A stretch of DNA of 64,000 nucleotides, taken from NCBI RefSeq assembly GCF_032854445.1, contig NC_088300.1:32035608-32099607 (forward strand), read 5' to 3'. A program made the translations under genes and the position numbers. Below, in pieces: positions 22,801 through 33,131 of this stretch; the stretch's first letter is position 1; each line of letters begins with the position of its first letter. Under the pieces are notes generated by a model, which saw only the letters and a list, made by a program, of their open reading frames with translations, did no database searches and had not been told where the DNA came from. Source of the stretch: Liolophura sinensis. Lineage: Eukaryota > Mollusca > Polyplacophora > Chitonida > Chitonidae.

Positions 22801-24819
22801 AAGGCACCAATTTCTATGTAGCATAAATCTATTCCCAAATATAAAAAAGAAATAATCAAGAACAAAACAAAAATAACAAATCATAGTTTTGGTAACAGAA
22901 AAATCAAAGCAGGTCGCTATTCCACAAAGCCAAGTGGGTTAAGTTGGCTGTAACTTTGCACTTTGGGCAACACGATAAAGACACGTTACCATGGTAATTA
23001 CAATCAACTTACCCCAGAATTTCTTTGTGCAAATGGGCCCAGATAAAACATTATCCTTACAGAACTTATTATGTCTTGTGTAAAACAGTGCACTTATATA
23101 CCTGGGAGGCACTCCAAAGCGAATGACCACCACCATCAGCTTCCACAGTTACTTCCCTTGAAGGTAAGATTACTGACAACTGGGTGTTGTAAAACACTTG
23201 AAAGCACTGTTAGATGTATGTATTCCACATGAGCTGGTTTACAATCTTGTTTGTATTTTGCACGTTTTTTTTTTTTTTTTCGTTGTATGTTTATTATTAA
23301 CTTCATTTCAACTCACTTAGGAGCACATTACCCATTCTTATTCCAGACAGTGTTTCTGAAATCCTGTTCCTAAAAAAAAACTAACTCCCTTGAAACTGAC
23401 AATCTACTAGCTATCATTGTTTCCAGCGATATTTGGGTTTTTTTTTTCAGGATTTCTTCTCCATAGCATTTGATGTACATACATTAAAGACCAGGGGGAA
23501 AAAGCATAAAGTTCATACATCTAACATTTGTTTGAAATGAAAGAGATTTAAGAGCACTATTGATGTAAAACTTCACAAACATGGTTCCAGTGTAAAAAGA
23601 ATGTTATTTCAAAAGATTTTTAGGTAAAACACATCAGGGTAAAACAGTGTTTTTCAGGGAAAAATGAAAAAAATGAAAACTGCACACGTAAGAAAATACA
23701 CTGCCTGGAGTAGATCATAAAGCTAGAAATTTGATACTGAAAACATTTTACATCTATTTTACCCCGAATAAAAACACGAATGAATAGCCCAGGCCACCTA
23801 ACCGGCTGTTGACATAATTTTTTAGATGGACTCTGTGTATTTGAAAAAAAAAAACTATGAATGCATGGCTTCATTATTTGGGCTAACACACAATGTACCG
23901 AAACAGCCAGCATTAAAGTTGTGCATTAAATGAAAGGATGATTGGCAAATATTTTATTGTGTCAAATAACTTCTAAAATTAAATGTGGTGCAGAACAGTA
24001 CATAAAAGTCACATGACCTCAGCACAACTACCGACGCATGATCTACAGCACTGTAAGTATGTGATGCACGTTCTTAAACACACGGTTTTCGTGGAAGTGC
24101 TTGCATAATGGTGACAAGCTCCCCTCCTCTAAAAAGCTATATGAAACCTTATACACATATAACATATAAACAACAACAACAACAAGAGATGTGTCCTATA
24201 TGCTGAGGACCTAATACCCCAGCAAGTACCATTTTGGGGCCCCATACCAATAAGCTGGTACCGACCTAATGCATCTTTAGTTTAATGCCATCTCATGGCA
24301 GGTGAAACAATATAAAGTTATTTTCCTCCCTTTCTCTCCAGGAGACCTCCCTTAAGAAGGGAGATAAATGCTGATGAGCCACTGCCATGCCTAAATATAT
24401 GCAACACGACTCCACACATATGCTTCGCTAATACCACATGACTGCATGCCTTTGTCAATGCCGATAAAAACGCCAATAGATGCTGCTGACTGGAACGAAC
24501 ACAGTGCATGATGACCAATTTTACAACATACACAGAGGAAATCTGGCATTTGTTTACAGCTACCAGTTTCCTGCGTCGGTGACACAGAGCGTACATATGC
24601 TTGTGGTATATGACGTGGGTTTGCGATCCACCCAGCTCAGGTAACAATATCTGTATATACCTTTATAAGGTACTCTCCATAGCACTATGTAATATGCTAC
24701 CTAATAAGGTGTGAACATGGGATCCTCCCGGGCCAAGGGAGCCTGTGGCCATCTTTGACCTGCTCCCCGGCAACTGTGAATGACTTCATCATGACCACCT
24801 TGATGACCACGCAAATACA
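19854..24819 (-). other. Repeat-poor DNA after the ER stop; possible long 3' UTR
   Basis: This 5-kb stretch has no SINE and no minisatellite, although both are frequent on either side. It is AT-rich with scattered homopolymers. The open frames on either strand (for example 20317-20529, 23620-23913, 24318-24647) show no domain. Its position directly after the ER stop, the lack of repeats and a good poly(A) arrangement at its far end fit a long 3' UTR, as in vertebrate ESR1. This is an inference. Confidence 0.35.
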
Positions 24820-25103
24820 TTAACCACATTGACTCAGGGCAGACTTTTCCTCAGAAGGAAGGCTTTGAGCTTCTAGCATTTCCTTGAGTAAGTCACAGAA
24901 TGGCACTACACCTTCATTTTTCAGTTTCTGAAGGTGACCAATCGTTTGTAAGCTTGCCTGGCGAATGTGGGCTAGCAGTAGCATCAGGGACGGAACATAG
25001 CCCCAGTTCTGGGGGTGGTGTTTTTGGGCAGTAGCTGTGAGAGCATCAATTAGGTTACTCCTCATGTTTGACAGCAGGCCGGGATTACTCAACTGGCGCA
25101 CCT
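24820..25103 (-). CDS. ER: ER coding exon: LBD helices 9-12 and stop
   Basis: The exon encodes the last 93 residues and a TAA stop, after the acceptor TTATTGTACAG. It corresponds to the human segment from helix 9 to helix 12. AHIRQASLQTIGHLQKLKNE aligns with human [20 protein letters not shown], so histidine 425 of this partial protein lines up with the estradiol-contacting His524. VVPFCDLLKEMLEAQSL matches helix 12 and its AF-2 core (DLL..EML). It ends with a short tail after SLPSEEKS. The F region is very short compared with vertebrate ERs. Confidence 0.94.
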
Positions 25104-26004
25104 CTGTACAATAAACACAGAAATATACATCAAACAATATAAAATTGGCATAAAATATTTCACACTCTTTTTTTTTTACATTCTCCAACATTTTTATCAA
25201 TTAAGAGCAAATTCTTAAACCAACTCTTTCTAAACCATATTCATTAACTGGTACTGCATTTCACCTAAAGTGTAGTATTCTTCAAAAGGCACTTATGGCT
25301 TGATTTCAACTAATTCATCTGCCTTATTGAGCCACTTAGAAAGTTTGTTTTTTTTGTGAAATTAGATTAGAAAAAAAAAATGTAACTTCATATAATAAGC
25401 ACCATTTAAAGGCCTTCATGTGCTCTTGAAAGTGTATTTTATATACCAAACTTTACATGCAATATATGAAGTTCTGGACATAAACTGATGCCTCGCTTAA
25501 TTTGGAAATATTTTTAAGCCCTTTCCTAGGAAATATATATAATGGTTGATTTGAACCAGTATACATATATATATATATATACATTTATAACATATAATGG
25601 TTGATATAAACCAATGTATAATGGTTGATATGAACCAATGTATAATGGTTGATATGAACCAATGCATAATGGTTGATATGAACCAATGCATAATGGTTGA
25701 TACGAACCAATGTATATAACTACAACATATAATACATGATATGAAAATTGCCTTTGTCACATTTTGTGGCCACGGGCAGGGAGACAAAAACCATAACAAA
25801 AACCTCTGGCAAGTTCTTTAGCATGTTGGAAAATCACAAATATATTATCTCCCTTGGTTATTATAAGACATTGCTAAACTGCAAGAAAACTGTGAATCTC
25901 AGAAGCAAAGTCTAATTCCACTAAACACAATGCCCATATTAGGAAGTTCAGCTTGCCCTTAAAGTTGGTGATGAAATAGGATGGAAAAGTCCTATGGCAC
26001 TTAC
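25104..26004 (-). other. ER intron (901 bp) with a 24-bp repeat
   Basis: GT-AG intron. It holds an AT microsatellite at 25564-25582 and the TAATGGTTGATATGAACCAA repeat array at 25537-25715. Nothing else is recognised. Confidence 0.85.
25537..25715. repeat. 24-bp tandem repeat, about 6 copies
   Basis: The unit is ATAATGGTTGATATGAACCA followed by ATGT. One copy at 25537 is separated from five contiguous copies (from about 25594) by an AT-rich spacer. The repeated IHWFIST frame on the minus strand is a by-product. Confidence 0.92.
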
Positions 26005-26135
26005 CAGCGTTTGTCAAGGATAAGGCTTTTAGTAATAAAAGTTCCTCCTTATGCACCCCGTAAAATGCCATCTGAGCCGAGATTGCTGCCACTTGTTCGA
26101 GCACATCCACCATGTCCAGCACATACCAGATTTGT
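26005..26135 (-). CDS. ER: ER coding exon: LBD middle (helices 7-8 region)
   Basis: A 131-bp exon between acceptor TGTTTTCAG and donor GTAAGT. It completes the arginine of DLVLDR and encodes QIWYVLDMVDVLEQVAAISA, then QMAFYGVHKEELLLLKALSL and TNA. It corresponds to human MVEIFDMLLATSSRFRMM with EEFVCLKSIILLNS. Position, length and phases (2 in, 1 out) agree with ER gene structure. Confidence 0.93.
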
Positions 26136-27527
26136 CTGAAAACACATTATTTTTAAGTCATTTAATTCATAGTGTTCTCAGGAGTATTTTGTTTATACAA
26201 TTCTTGTCAGATTTACGGACAGAAAAAAGACATAGATAAATCAAAACTTAAAGCTGACCTCTTACTGAGCATCAATAGGAAACAGCGTGTATCAAGTTTG
26301 CTACAACCATAACATTTAATTCAAGCTATTTATAAGTAAGCAGCAATGCAAGTTTAATGTGGATTGATATTTAGCCTCCTTACCAAGTCTCTTTTTTAGT
26401 ACATTCCACACATTTCAATTGTGATGGTCTGAGCCTCAAGTGATCACCAATATAAAACAATGCAGTATTTACCATTTCAAAACAATTTTACATTCATACC
26501 ATTTTTTTCGTTCGTCCCATAGCTTCTGTGAGCAACAACTACACTAACACTTGTCATAATACAGAGAAAATGCTAGGCTTCCAGTTAGTCAATCCAGGTT
26601 GAACCAATGTCCCAAGCCCTGCCCTGTGCTCTTCTTTTCATTGTGAGAATTGTGATGTATGTTTCGGCAGCACAGCACTGGTATTGATTCAAGAAAAGTC
26701 GTCTGTATTGCTCTTCACGGTGATAAATTGATAAATGATATTTCATGTCGAAAATGAATATTGATCTGTTTCACAAAATATTAGGCCTAGTATCCACGCA
26801 ACAAGCTGGTAATTGTTGTAATGCATGTACTCTGTCCCAACATGTACTCTGTCCCAACATGTACTCTGTCCCAACATACACTCTGTCCCAACATGTATCC
26901 TGTCCCAACATGTACTCTGTTGATACACTCTGTCCCAACATGTATTCTGTCCCAACATGTACTCTGTCCCAACATACACTCTGTCCCAACATGTATTATG
27001 TCCCAACATGTACTCTGTCCCAACATACACTCTGTCCCAACATGTATTCTGTCCCAACATGTACTCTGTCCCAACATACACTCTGTCCCAACATGTATTC
27101 TGTCCCAACATGTACTCTGTCCCAACATACACTCTGTCCCAACATGTACTCTGTCCCAACATACACTCTGTCCCAACATGTATTCTGTCCCAACATACAC
27201 TCTGTCCCAACATACACTCTGTCCCAACATGTACTCTGTCCCAACATGTACTCTGTCCCAGCTGAAATACAGGCCCTGGGATCACGAAGCCATTTTAGAC
27301 TCAAGTCAACATTTCGAATCACTTCAAAATTGTTATTTCTAACGTAACATGGTCAAAATATTGCTTAACAACGTAAAATTTTGGGTAAGTCGTTGCAGAA
27401 CAAATTTGAGCTAAAATTACGGAATGAAACATACCAAGTTTAATGACTAAAATTCTGACTTAAGTCCAAGATGGCCTCTTGATCCTGAGGCCATATCATC
27501 AATATACTAAGTTTGATATTGGTTTAC
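26136..27527 (-). other. ER intron (1392 bp) with a 17-bp minisatellite
   Basis: Donor GTAAAC, acceptor TTTTCAG. About a third of it is the 17-bp array at 26824-27260. The long open frames in this interval on both strands derive from that array. Confidence 0.88.
26824..27260. repeat. 17-bp minisatellite with a 51-bp higher-order unit
   Basis: About 26 copies of ACTCTGTCCCAACATGT or its variants ending ATAC and TATT. Variants follow each other in a regular order, so a 51-bp (3 x 17) unit repeats several times. The 51-bp period keeps all frames open. One break (CTCTGTTGATACACTCTG) lies near 26915. Confidence 0.95.
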
Positions 27528-27669
27528 CTGTCCAGAACAAGATCAGATGCGAACACCAGTTGTTTCCCTTGGTACTCGACAGAACGGAATGCGCAGCTTA
27601 GCAAAAGCAGTTCCATCCAGCAGCATTCAATCAGGTGTACTTGGTCACATAGCACCAAATCTGTGTACC
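27528..27669 (-). CDS. ER: ER coding exon: LBD helices 4-6
   Basis: A 142-bp exon from acceptor CTCCCCTAG to donor GACAG|GTAAAC. It encodes YTDLVLCDQVHLIECCWMEL, then LLLSCAFRSVEYQGKQLVFA and SDLVLD. This is the nuclear receptor signature helix region. Human ERalpha has [20 protein letters not shown] with VWRSMEHPGK. The arginine in CAFRSVE (306 of the partial protein) lines up with Arg394, which contacts the estradiol A ring in vertebrates. Confidence 0.95.
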
Positions 27670-28255
27670 CTAGGGGAGAGAAAGCAGTCTGTACAAGCAC
27701 CAGTTATAATGTCTTATAAAATAAGACCTTCACATAAGTCTTACTTATTGATCGACATATTACAAATGTCAAACAGATGCTTTTTTTTTAAGTCAAAAAG
27801 CATTTCATGTGAAGTTTTAAGTTTGAAAATGTCTTCAAAACCTGCTTGTGAAAGAAGAAAACACATCCAACCCTTACTGCAAAAGTGTACCATCGATCTG
27901 AAATGTGTATCTGATACAACTGTAATCATGAAAGGCTTTTGCAAGAAACATCCAGAAACAAAGTTACCTTACCAGAAAAGATATAACTTTTGTCTGTGAC
28001 TACTTTAAGTTCCAATGCCAAAGTGTAAGTAGTGTATTTGTCCTAAAATTCCAACACCCAAAGAATGCATTTTAGTGGCAAATAAACATCATGAAATGTT
28101 GGTTTTGGTGCTGAAATTTATATTTTTCCACTAGAATAACATTCTACCTTTCAAACAAACCTCAAAACATCTTTCTAAGATCAATAAAACTCTCAGAATC
28201 TGGCAAAACTATCAACTTAGTTATGGATGAAGTTTTATGTTTTAATGCTAATTAC
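27670..28255 (-). other. ER intron (586 bp) with a dispersed repeat
   Basis: The stretch 28062-28238 resembles 34244-34396 (shared blocks CATCTTTCAAACAA-like, ATCAATA(A/G)AACTCTCAGAATC and TAGT(T/C)ATGGATGAA). No gene is recognised. Confidence 0.75.
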
Positions 28256-28439
28256 CTTGAACATGTTTTGCCCAGTTAATGAGATAGACAAGTTCGCGGT
28301 CAACAAGCTTGAGAAGGGATGAGAGGAGATGAGTTTTTGACGGGGGAAGACTGTGATCATGTAAGCTCTCCAGGATTGGTGTGTCGGCCTGGATTAGGGC
28401 ATCCAGCACAATCACTGCCATGTGCCCCAATCGCTTAGC
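28256..28439 (-). CDS. ER: ER coding exon: start of LBD, helices 1-3
   Basis: A 184-bp exon after acceptor TCTGTTTCAG, in phase 0, with donor CAAG|GTAATT. It encodes AKRLGHMAVIVLDALIQADT, then PILESLHDHS and LLKLVDRELVYLINWAKHVQ. Human ERalpha has MVSALLDAEPPILYSEYD and LADRELVHMINWAKRVPG. The glutamate in DRELV (265 of the partial protein) lines up with Glu353. The acceptor and first bases of this exon are copied upstream by a 52-bp tandem duplication. Confidence 0.95.
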
Positions 28440-28545
28440 CTGAAACAGAAAGTGAAAGTAAGTCACTTGTCATGTGCCCCAACAGCTTAGCCTGAAACAG
28501 GAAGCCAGAGTGAGTCACTTGCTATGTGCACCAACAGCTTAGGCA
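28420..28545. repeat. 52-bp tandem duplication covering an ER splice acceptor
   Basis: A unit beginning ATGTGCCCCAA(C/T)(A/C)GCTTAG starts at 28420, 28472 and 28524 (the third partial). Each full unit holds, on the minus strand, a (C/T)TGTTTCAGGCTAAG acceptor-like site. Only the copy next to the exon (28440) keeps the reading frame. The first 20 bases of the exon are part of the repeat. Confidence 0.9.
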
Positions 28546-28754
28546 AAATTTTAATTTCTTAAGCCCTCAAACAAGCTTTCAGATTGTATTTCAAACTTTG
28601 ACTTCAATCAGAAATGGTTTTGTGAAATCAGCACCAGTTCTTTAACTGTATGAGCCATTAGCCCCCGCCCCCCAATTTTTATGAAATTTAAAAAGAATTG
28701 TGTACCATTATCAGGTTTTTGTGTCAAAGCGATGAAAACACACAATATAGCTAC
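28440..28754 (-). other. ER intron (315 bp)
   Basis: A short GT-AG intron between the hinge exon and the first LBD exon. Its 3' end consists of the copied 52-bp units. Nothing else is recognised. Confidence 0.85.
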
Positions 28755-28867
28755 CTTGGTGCCATTTGTCAATGCCGTGCTGTCAGTCCTTTGTCTTTTC
28801 CGGGGACGACTGACAGGTGTGTTAGCACTACTTGTACTGCTACTTCGTCTCTCTTTCCGTTGGCTCG
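28755..28867 (-). CDS. ER: ER coding exon: hinge with basic nuclear localisation stretch
   Basis: A 113-bp exon between acceptor TTCTTTCAG and donor ACCAAG|GTAGCT. The residue shared with the zinc-finger exon is threonine, followed by SQRKERRSSSTSSANTPVSR, then PRKRQRTDSTALTNGTK. Two basic clusters (RKERR and RPRKRQR) suit the bipartite nuclear signal that ERs carry after the second finger. The serine-rich middle could be phosphorylated. The sequence is lineage-specific, as hinges usually are, so the support is phase, position and composition. Confidence 0.85.
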
Positions 28868-29818
28868 CTGAAAGAACAAGTCAGTCAAGTTACCATCCTT
28901 AGAAATCATGGATTAAAAACTTATGGTGAATGACCTGTAATGCCCCAATAAATTGCATTTTTAGAAGCAATTGATTTCATAAAATATTATTTATTTATTT
29001 ATTTATTTATTTATCTGATAGATGTTTTACCCCATATTCAAACCTACTTCACTTATACGATGGCAACCAGAATTAGGAAGCTGGACAGAAAGGGGTGGGG
29101 GGACCCACGGCCATCCACAAGATGCTGGCAAACCTGCCCAAACCTGCCCATGAGCAAACTCACATGCTGGTGACAGGCTCCACAGTCACTGTGCTGGACC
29201 GACACGCCAACCACTCAGCCACAGATACCTCAGATAAAGTATTACTTTTGGTTTTAAATTATCCATTTTTTTCAGTTGAATATCATCTTAATATTCAAGA
29301 AATTTTCAAAACATGTTTCTAAGATTTCTCACAATCAGTTAAAAAGTGTAACTTATTCAAGGAGGAAATTTTAGGTTGTCTACTGTAAGTCAATTGTCAT
29401 GCAGACATTGATATTGCACTACAAATACAAATACACCTTGTTAGAGGCGAACACTTTACAATCAATGTGTCACCAATTCAAACATCATATGTCACGTAAA
29501 ACTAATCAAGAGATTGAATTTAAGATTTACATAAAAATTAAAAAGATATCTCTTTATTCTCCATTCTCTTGGTACATTAAAATGCATTATCAGTTCTCTT
29601 TAAAACCATTCTCAGCACTGTCAACAATAAATCTGACTAAACTAAAATTTTGACACCAAAGTCTTACTACAGTCAAAATTCTAACACACCTGATCAGCTT
29701 TGGAGTAAATATCTATTTAACACTTCTGTTTCTCTAAACTGCTTCTTTTTCTCAGAGAAGGCCCCAGTCCCCTTTCAACACGAAGACCATCAATATAGGT
29801 ATCAATCTCTCCACTTAC
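28868..29818 (-). other. ER intron (951 bp) with a SINE
   Basis: It contains a minus-strand family 1 SINE at 28983-29228. No additional exon is recognised. Confidence 0.85.
28983..29228 (-). mobile_element. SINE family 1, minus strand, with TAAA tail
   Basis: On the minus strand it reads a tRNA-like head (GTGGCTGAGTGGTTGGCGTG), the middle GCCAGCATCTTGTGGATGGC, then TGCCATCGTATAAGTGAAGT, TTGAATATGGGGTAAAACAT and a TAAATAAATAAA tail. The tail is the (TTTA)n seen at 28988-29012. It is diverged and lies inside the ER gene in the same orientation. Confidence 0.75.
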
Positions 29819-29935
29819 TGCCTTTTGTCATTCCTACTTCATAGCACTTCCTAAGTCGGCAAGCCTGGCAGCTCTTTCTCCTGTGTTTGTCTATAGTACA
29901 GTTGTTAGTCGCAGGGCATATGTAATCAACAGGGC
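29819..29935 (-). CDS. ER: ER coding exon: second zinc finger
   Basis: The exon is 117 bp, the length of the matching vertebrate ER exon. It encodes [20 protein letters not shown], then [18 protein letters not shown], with the four zinc cysteines of finger two (CPATNNC and CQAC) and the D-box PATNN (human PATNQ). The dimer interface and the GM T-box side are intact. Acceptor CTCTTTAG, donor GTAAGT; phases 1 in and 1 out. Confidence 0.96.
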
Positions 29936-30794
29936 CTAAAGAGACAAAGAAGAAAAAAAAAAAAAAAACTGGGTCAAATTCAAACAGGTAAAAACACCTT
30001 CACTGTTCAGAGCTTTTCGTTAGTTACCAGTGATAACACATGCACTATATACGGTACACTTACCTGTAGCCATAGATAAATTACAGGTGTTCTTTGAAGT
30101 AAGATAAAAACTGTTAGTATTACAACACAACTCTTAGCCTTGAGTAAACAACCTGAACACGATCTCATGGACTCTGAGAAGGGAGTCTAGTGTTGGTGTT
30201 GCACTGATAGTCTGGAGATAACATTCATGCAACCTGAAATCCTTATCTACATAAAAGATTGATTATTGTATGTAGGCTTTGTGGATGTAGGACAAAAAAT
30301 AGAACGCTTTTAAAAAACATGTAATACATACACATTAAAAGCAGGACCAATGCCGTTAAAGGATACACGAGAAGGTACCATAAAACAAAGAGTTATTTAG
30401 TTTTAACAAAAATGAAGAAAAATGTGGCCAAAAATTAGAAAATGGTCAATGGTCAAAAATATTCACAAATGTTGTCTGGGAAGGCGAGACTAGCTTAGCG
30501 CCCCCAATTCCCAACAAACCTATTTTAACTGCTTTCACTTCTATGGGCAAAAACCTGATGTAATGTCACAGGTCTCAATTTGAGCAGAAAGGCCACCACA
30601 GAATCCAAAAGTTTCCAACTGCCTTTTGTTGAGTTGAAACAATTCAAAACTATATTTATGGACAGTTTTTAATGATCTTTCATCTGAAATATACCTCATG
30701 TTCGTATTTTCCTTTGGCCTTAAACAGAATGTTTTATTAAGACATTTCATGACATTGTATGACGATTGTATGGCGATGAAGATGTAGCCCTTAC
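29936..30794 (-). other. ER intron between the two zinc-finger exons (859 bp)
   Basis: The intron splits the DNA-binding domain after KRSIQG, the standard place in ER genes. No other feature is recognised apart from an A-run near 29950. Confidence 0.88.
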
Positions 30795-30917
30795 CCTGTA
30801 TACTCCTCTTGAAAAAGGCCTTGCACCCCTCACAGGACCAGACCCCATAGTGGAACCCCGAGGCCCCATCGTTACACACCTGACACTGTCGGGACACGCT
30901 GTTTGATGTACTGCTCC
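30795..30917 (-). CDS. ER: ER coding exon: first zinc finger with P-box
   Basis: A 123-bp exon from acceptor TTGTAACAG to donor CAGG|GTAAGG. A short serine-rich lead ([10 protein letters not shown]) is followed by [20 protein letters not shown], then [10 protein letters not shown]. The P-box CEGCKA is that of ERs that read the AGGTCA half-site. Human ERalpha has [23 protein letters not shown] genes have [20 protein letters not shown] instead, so ERR is excluded. Confidence 0.97.
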
Positions 30918-32227
30918 CTGTTACAACGCAAAATACACTGGGGGTATAGTTGAAAATACAGAGGTGATAATACACAGGTGAAAATACAAAGGTTATAGAC
31001 TTGAAAATACACAGAGGTGATCCTAGTGATAACACGCAGGAGAAACAGGTGAAAATACACAGATCAAACAAGGTTGGGGGGGGGGGGGGGGTCAACCAGT
31101 CATGTGAAGAAATAACCCCCAAATTGACATGTCCAACAACTGCAAAGCTCAGCCTTGAGAAAACATGTACATGCATGAAGCAGGTTTTCCATGGACATAC
31201 CTACAGCATCAACATTTAAACCAAATCTTCTGGTCTGGGTTAAGACTCATAGGTTGCATTAATGAAACAGAAAAAGAAAAAGGGCTTTTGGTAGCTCAAT
31301 CTTAAAACCCTAGTGCACAGAAAGGTGATCTGATCCCACAAGTCCAACAATAAACAAACATTGCCTTGTATCAAAAAAACCATGCCTATTCCAAGATATC
31401 CTGTGGTGAGCTGTTAAAATTTATTCACCTGACTGGGGTCTTAAACCATACTCTAGAATATTTTCATCAAAATACAATGGTGATCAGTTTATTGAGTTGA
31501 AGAAACCGAGGATGGCTGGCAATAAACCACAGGGCATTGGTAAGTAAGCGATGAACTTTCTTACATTGTCATTAACACTGAGTGAGCTCAAAATGTATGT
31601 TACTGTAATTCTCCAAATTTTTTACTTGCATGCAAGTTGTTTATTCAAGCATATTCTGAAGGCATTATTCTGTGTACAGTGGTAAAACTTTTCACTTCTT
31701 GTGAAGCCCTAAAATTGGCCAATCCAACCAATGTAGTTTTGTCTCCAAAGTCAACATGCATATAAATTGCACTGAAAGTTGCTCTTTTATAAGCGCAAAG
31801 GTTGAGGAATTAGGGTATATTTGTTGAAGACAAGTAATCGCTGACAGTTATCCTGTATGTAAGACTGTATGAACAGTCACAAAACTGCTGTCATTTGCAT
31901 AATGCCACCAGAGCCCCCGAGATCAGTGCCACTGGAATCCACTGTCATGAACTGGGGAAACTATTTTAGGGAGCAGAAGATAAGTTCATATAGTTATATA
32001 CCAAAACAGAAAGCTATACTGTCTACACAACACATGTCTGTTCCGGGAATGCTAACCTGGCTTATTTCACAGATCCAATTCATAGCTTGTGCTAGTATTG
32101 GTTACAAGCACTAGAAGAGAAAAAAAAAGGGGGGGCAGAAAAAAAGCATAGGAGTTACGCAGTATGTTAAGAGCATGTTACTGGGTTCAAATTGTTAGGT
32201 AATAATTACAATCCTGCTTTATCGTAC
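30918..32227 (-). other. ER intron (1310 bp) with a dispersed repeat and G-run
   Basis: It contains copy C of dispersed repeat R1 (31589-31817) in plus orientation and an uninterrupted G tract at about 31077-31091. No extra exon is recognised. Confidence 0.8.
31589..31817 (+). repeat. Dispersed repeat R1, copy C
   Basis: It matches 11289-11521 in the same orientation: CAAGCATATTCTGAAGGC, ATTATTCTGTGTACAGTGG, AAATTGGCCAATCCAACCA, TGTAGTTTTGTCTCCAAAGT and GGTTGAGGAATTAGGGTA. Reverse-strand copy A is at 10446-10660. Confidence 0.75.
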
Positions 32228-32523
32228 CTGGTAGTTGTTCCTCTTGCTTGCACACCACCTTTGATGGGTCTCCGAAGTTGGACTCCATTCCCATGATGCC
32301 CGATCCTGAGTCGGTCTCAATGCTGGAGGAGGAGCCGTTCATGATGGAGCGCTCCTCGGGGAGGAGACAAGAGGAGGAGCATACTGGGGGCAACGAGGCA
32401 GGTGCAGGCCCTATGGCACTCATGGATGTGGAGGAGATGGGGGACTGCATCGGGCTAACACCTAAGTCCTCGTCTGCGTCTTGGCTGCTGTCTCGTCTGC
32501 TAGCCTCACTTACACCACCATCC
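32228..32523 (-). CDS. ER: ER coding exon: A/B (N-terminal activation) region
   Basis: A 296-bp exon from acceptor GTTTTGCAG to donor CCAG|GTACGA, entering in phase 2. It encodes DGGVSEASRRDSSQDADEDL, GVSPMQSPISSTS, a proline/serine stretch, a cysteine pair region (PVCSSSCLLPEE) and ESNFGDPSKVVCKQEEQLP. It is Ser-, Pro- and acid-rich and disordered-looking, as expected of an AF-1 region. VCKQEE fits a sumoylation-like (psi-K-x-E) site. The frame stays open upstream through the acceptor, so an upstream coding exon is likely. If not, the first in-frame ATG is the M of SPMQSP. Confidence 0.88.
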
Positions 32524-33131
32524 CTGCAAAACACAGACAGAGTCAACGGTAAGGCCAGTTTAAAGCAGGAAAGATTTAGATTCAAGAAATGTCAGACATG
32601 TATCGCATATGTTAAGCGGTTTTCATTTCTTTGTATCACCTAGACTTATCTAATATGCCATTTTCATTCCTACATCAAACAAGTACATTTAACTGTTAGA
32701 CTGCTCCACATCTAATACATTATGTTTACCACAACATCATTTTAATATCTTTAGACTGAAACCCTGGATTATACAAATTGACAATAGCTCACATCACAAT
32801 CATCAAAACAATACGTGCCGTTATCAAATAAGAGATTTTCAAGAGTACTAGTACATGCAGAGAGATTTCTAAGTGGAAACAAAATTCTAGTAAACAAATA
32901 GACAGAACTTGTCATCAAATTTAATTAACAAAACAACTTCCACAAGACAGCTTATGAAGTTGCATAAGAAAGATTTACATAAATATACCTGAAATGAAAA
33001 AGTATTCAAATATGGCTAAAGTGAACTTCAGGTTAAACAAACATGAAACAAGTGAATAAAGAGAGCTAGACATCTGAAAAAAAAAACAAAAACTACTTAA
33101 TGAGAAATTATCTACGCATCCTCCTAATCCA

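Larger units (their letters stand above)
24820..32523 (-). other. ER: Gene: estrogen receptor-type nuclear receptor (molluscan ER)
   Basis: Eight coding exons on the minus strand splice in perfect phase to 462 residues plus stop: 32523-32228, 30917-30795, 29935-29819, 28867-28755, 28439-28256, 27669-27528, 26135-26005 and 25103-24820. They give part of the A/B region, a C4-C4 zinc-finger DNA-binding domain, a basic hinge and a complete ligand-binding domain. The finger with P-box CEGCK, the run [14 protein letters not shown] and the LBD motifs RELVYLINWAK and DQVHLIECCWMELLLL identify an ER, not an ERR. The protein is a nuclear transcription factor on estrogen response elements. Published mollusc ERs are mostly constitutively active and not activated by estradiol. 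The N terminus is missing here (see 45312-45403). Confidence 0.93.

Noticed and set aside
26743-27347. Frames of up to 200 codons on both strands (CPNMYSVPT, MLGQSVCWDRVHVG)
   Set aside because: They come from the 17-bp array with a 51-bp order, inside an ER intron.
30795-30917. Estrogen-related receptor (ERR) or other nuclear receptor instead of ER
   Set aside because: The P-box is CEGCK, not CEACK, and the second finger and LBD motifs follow ER.
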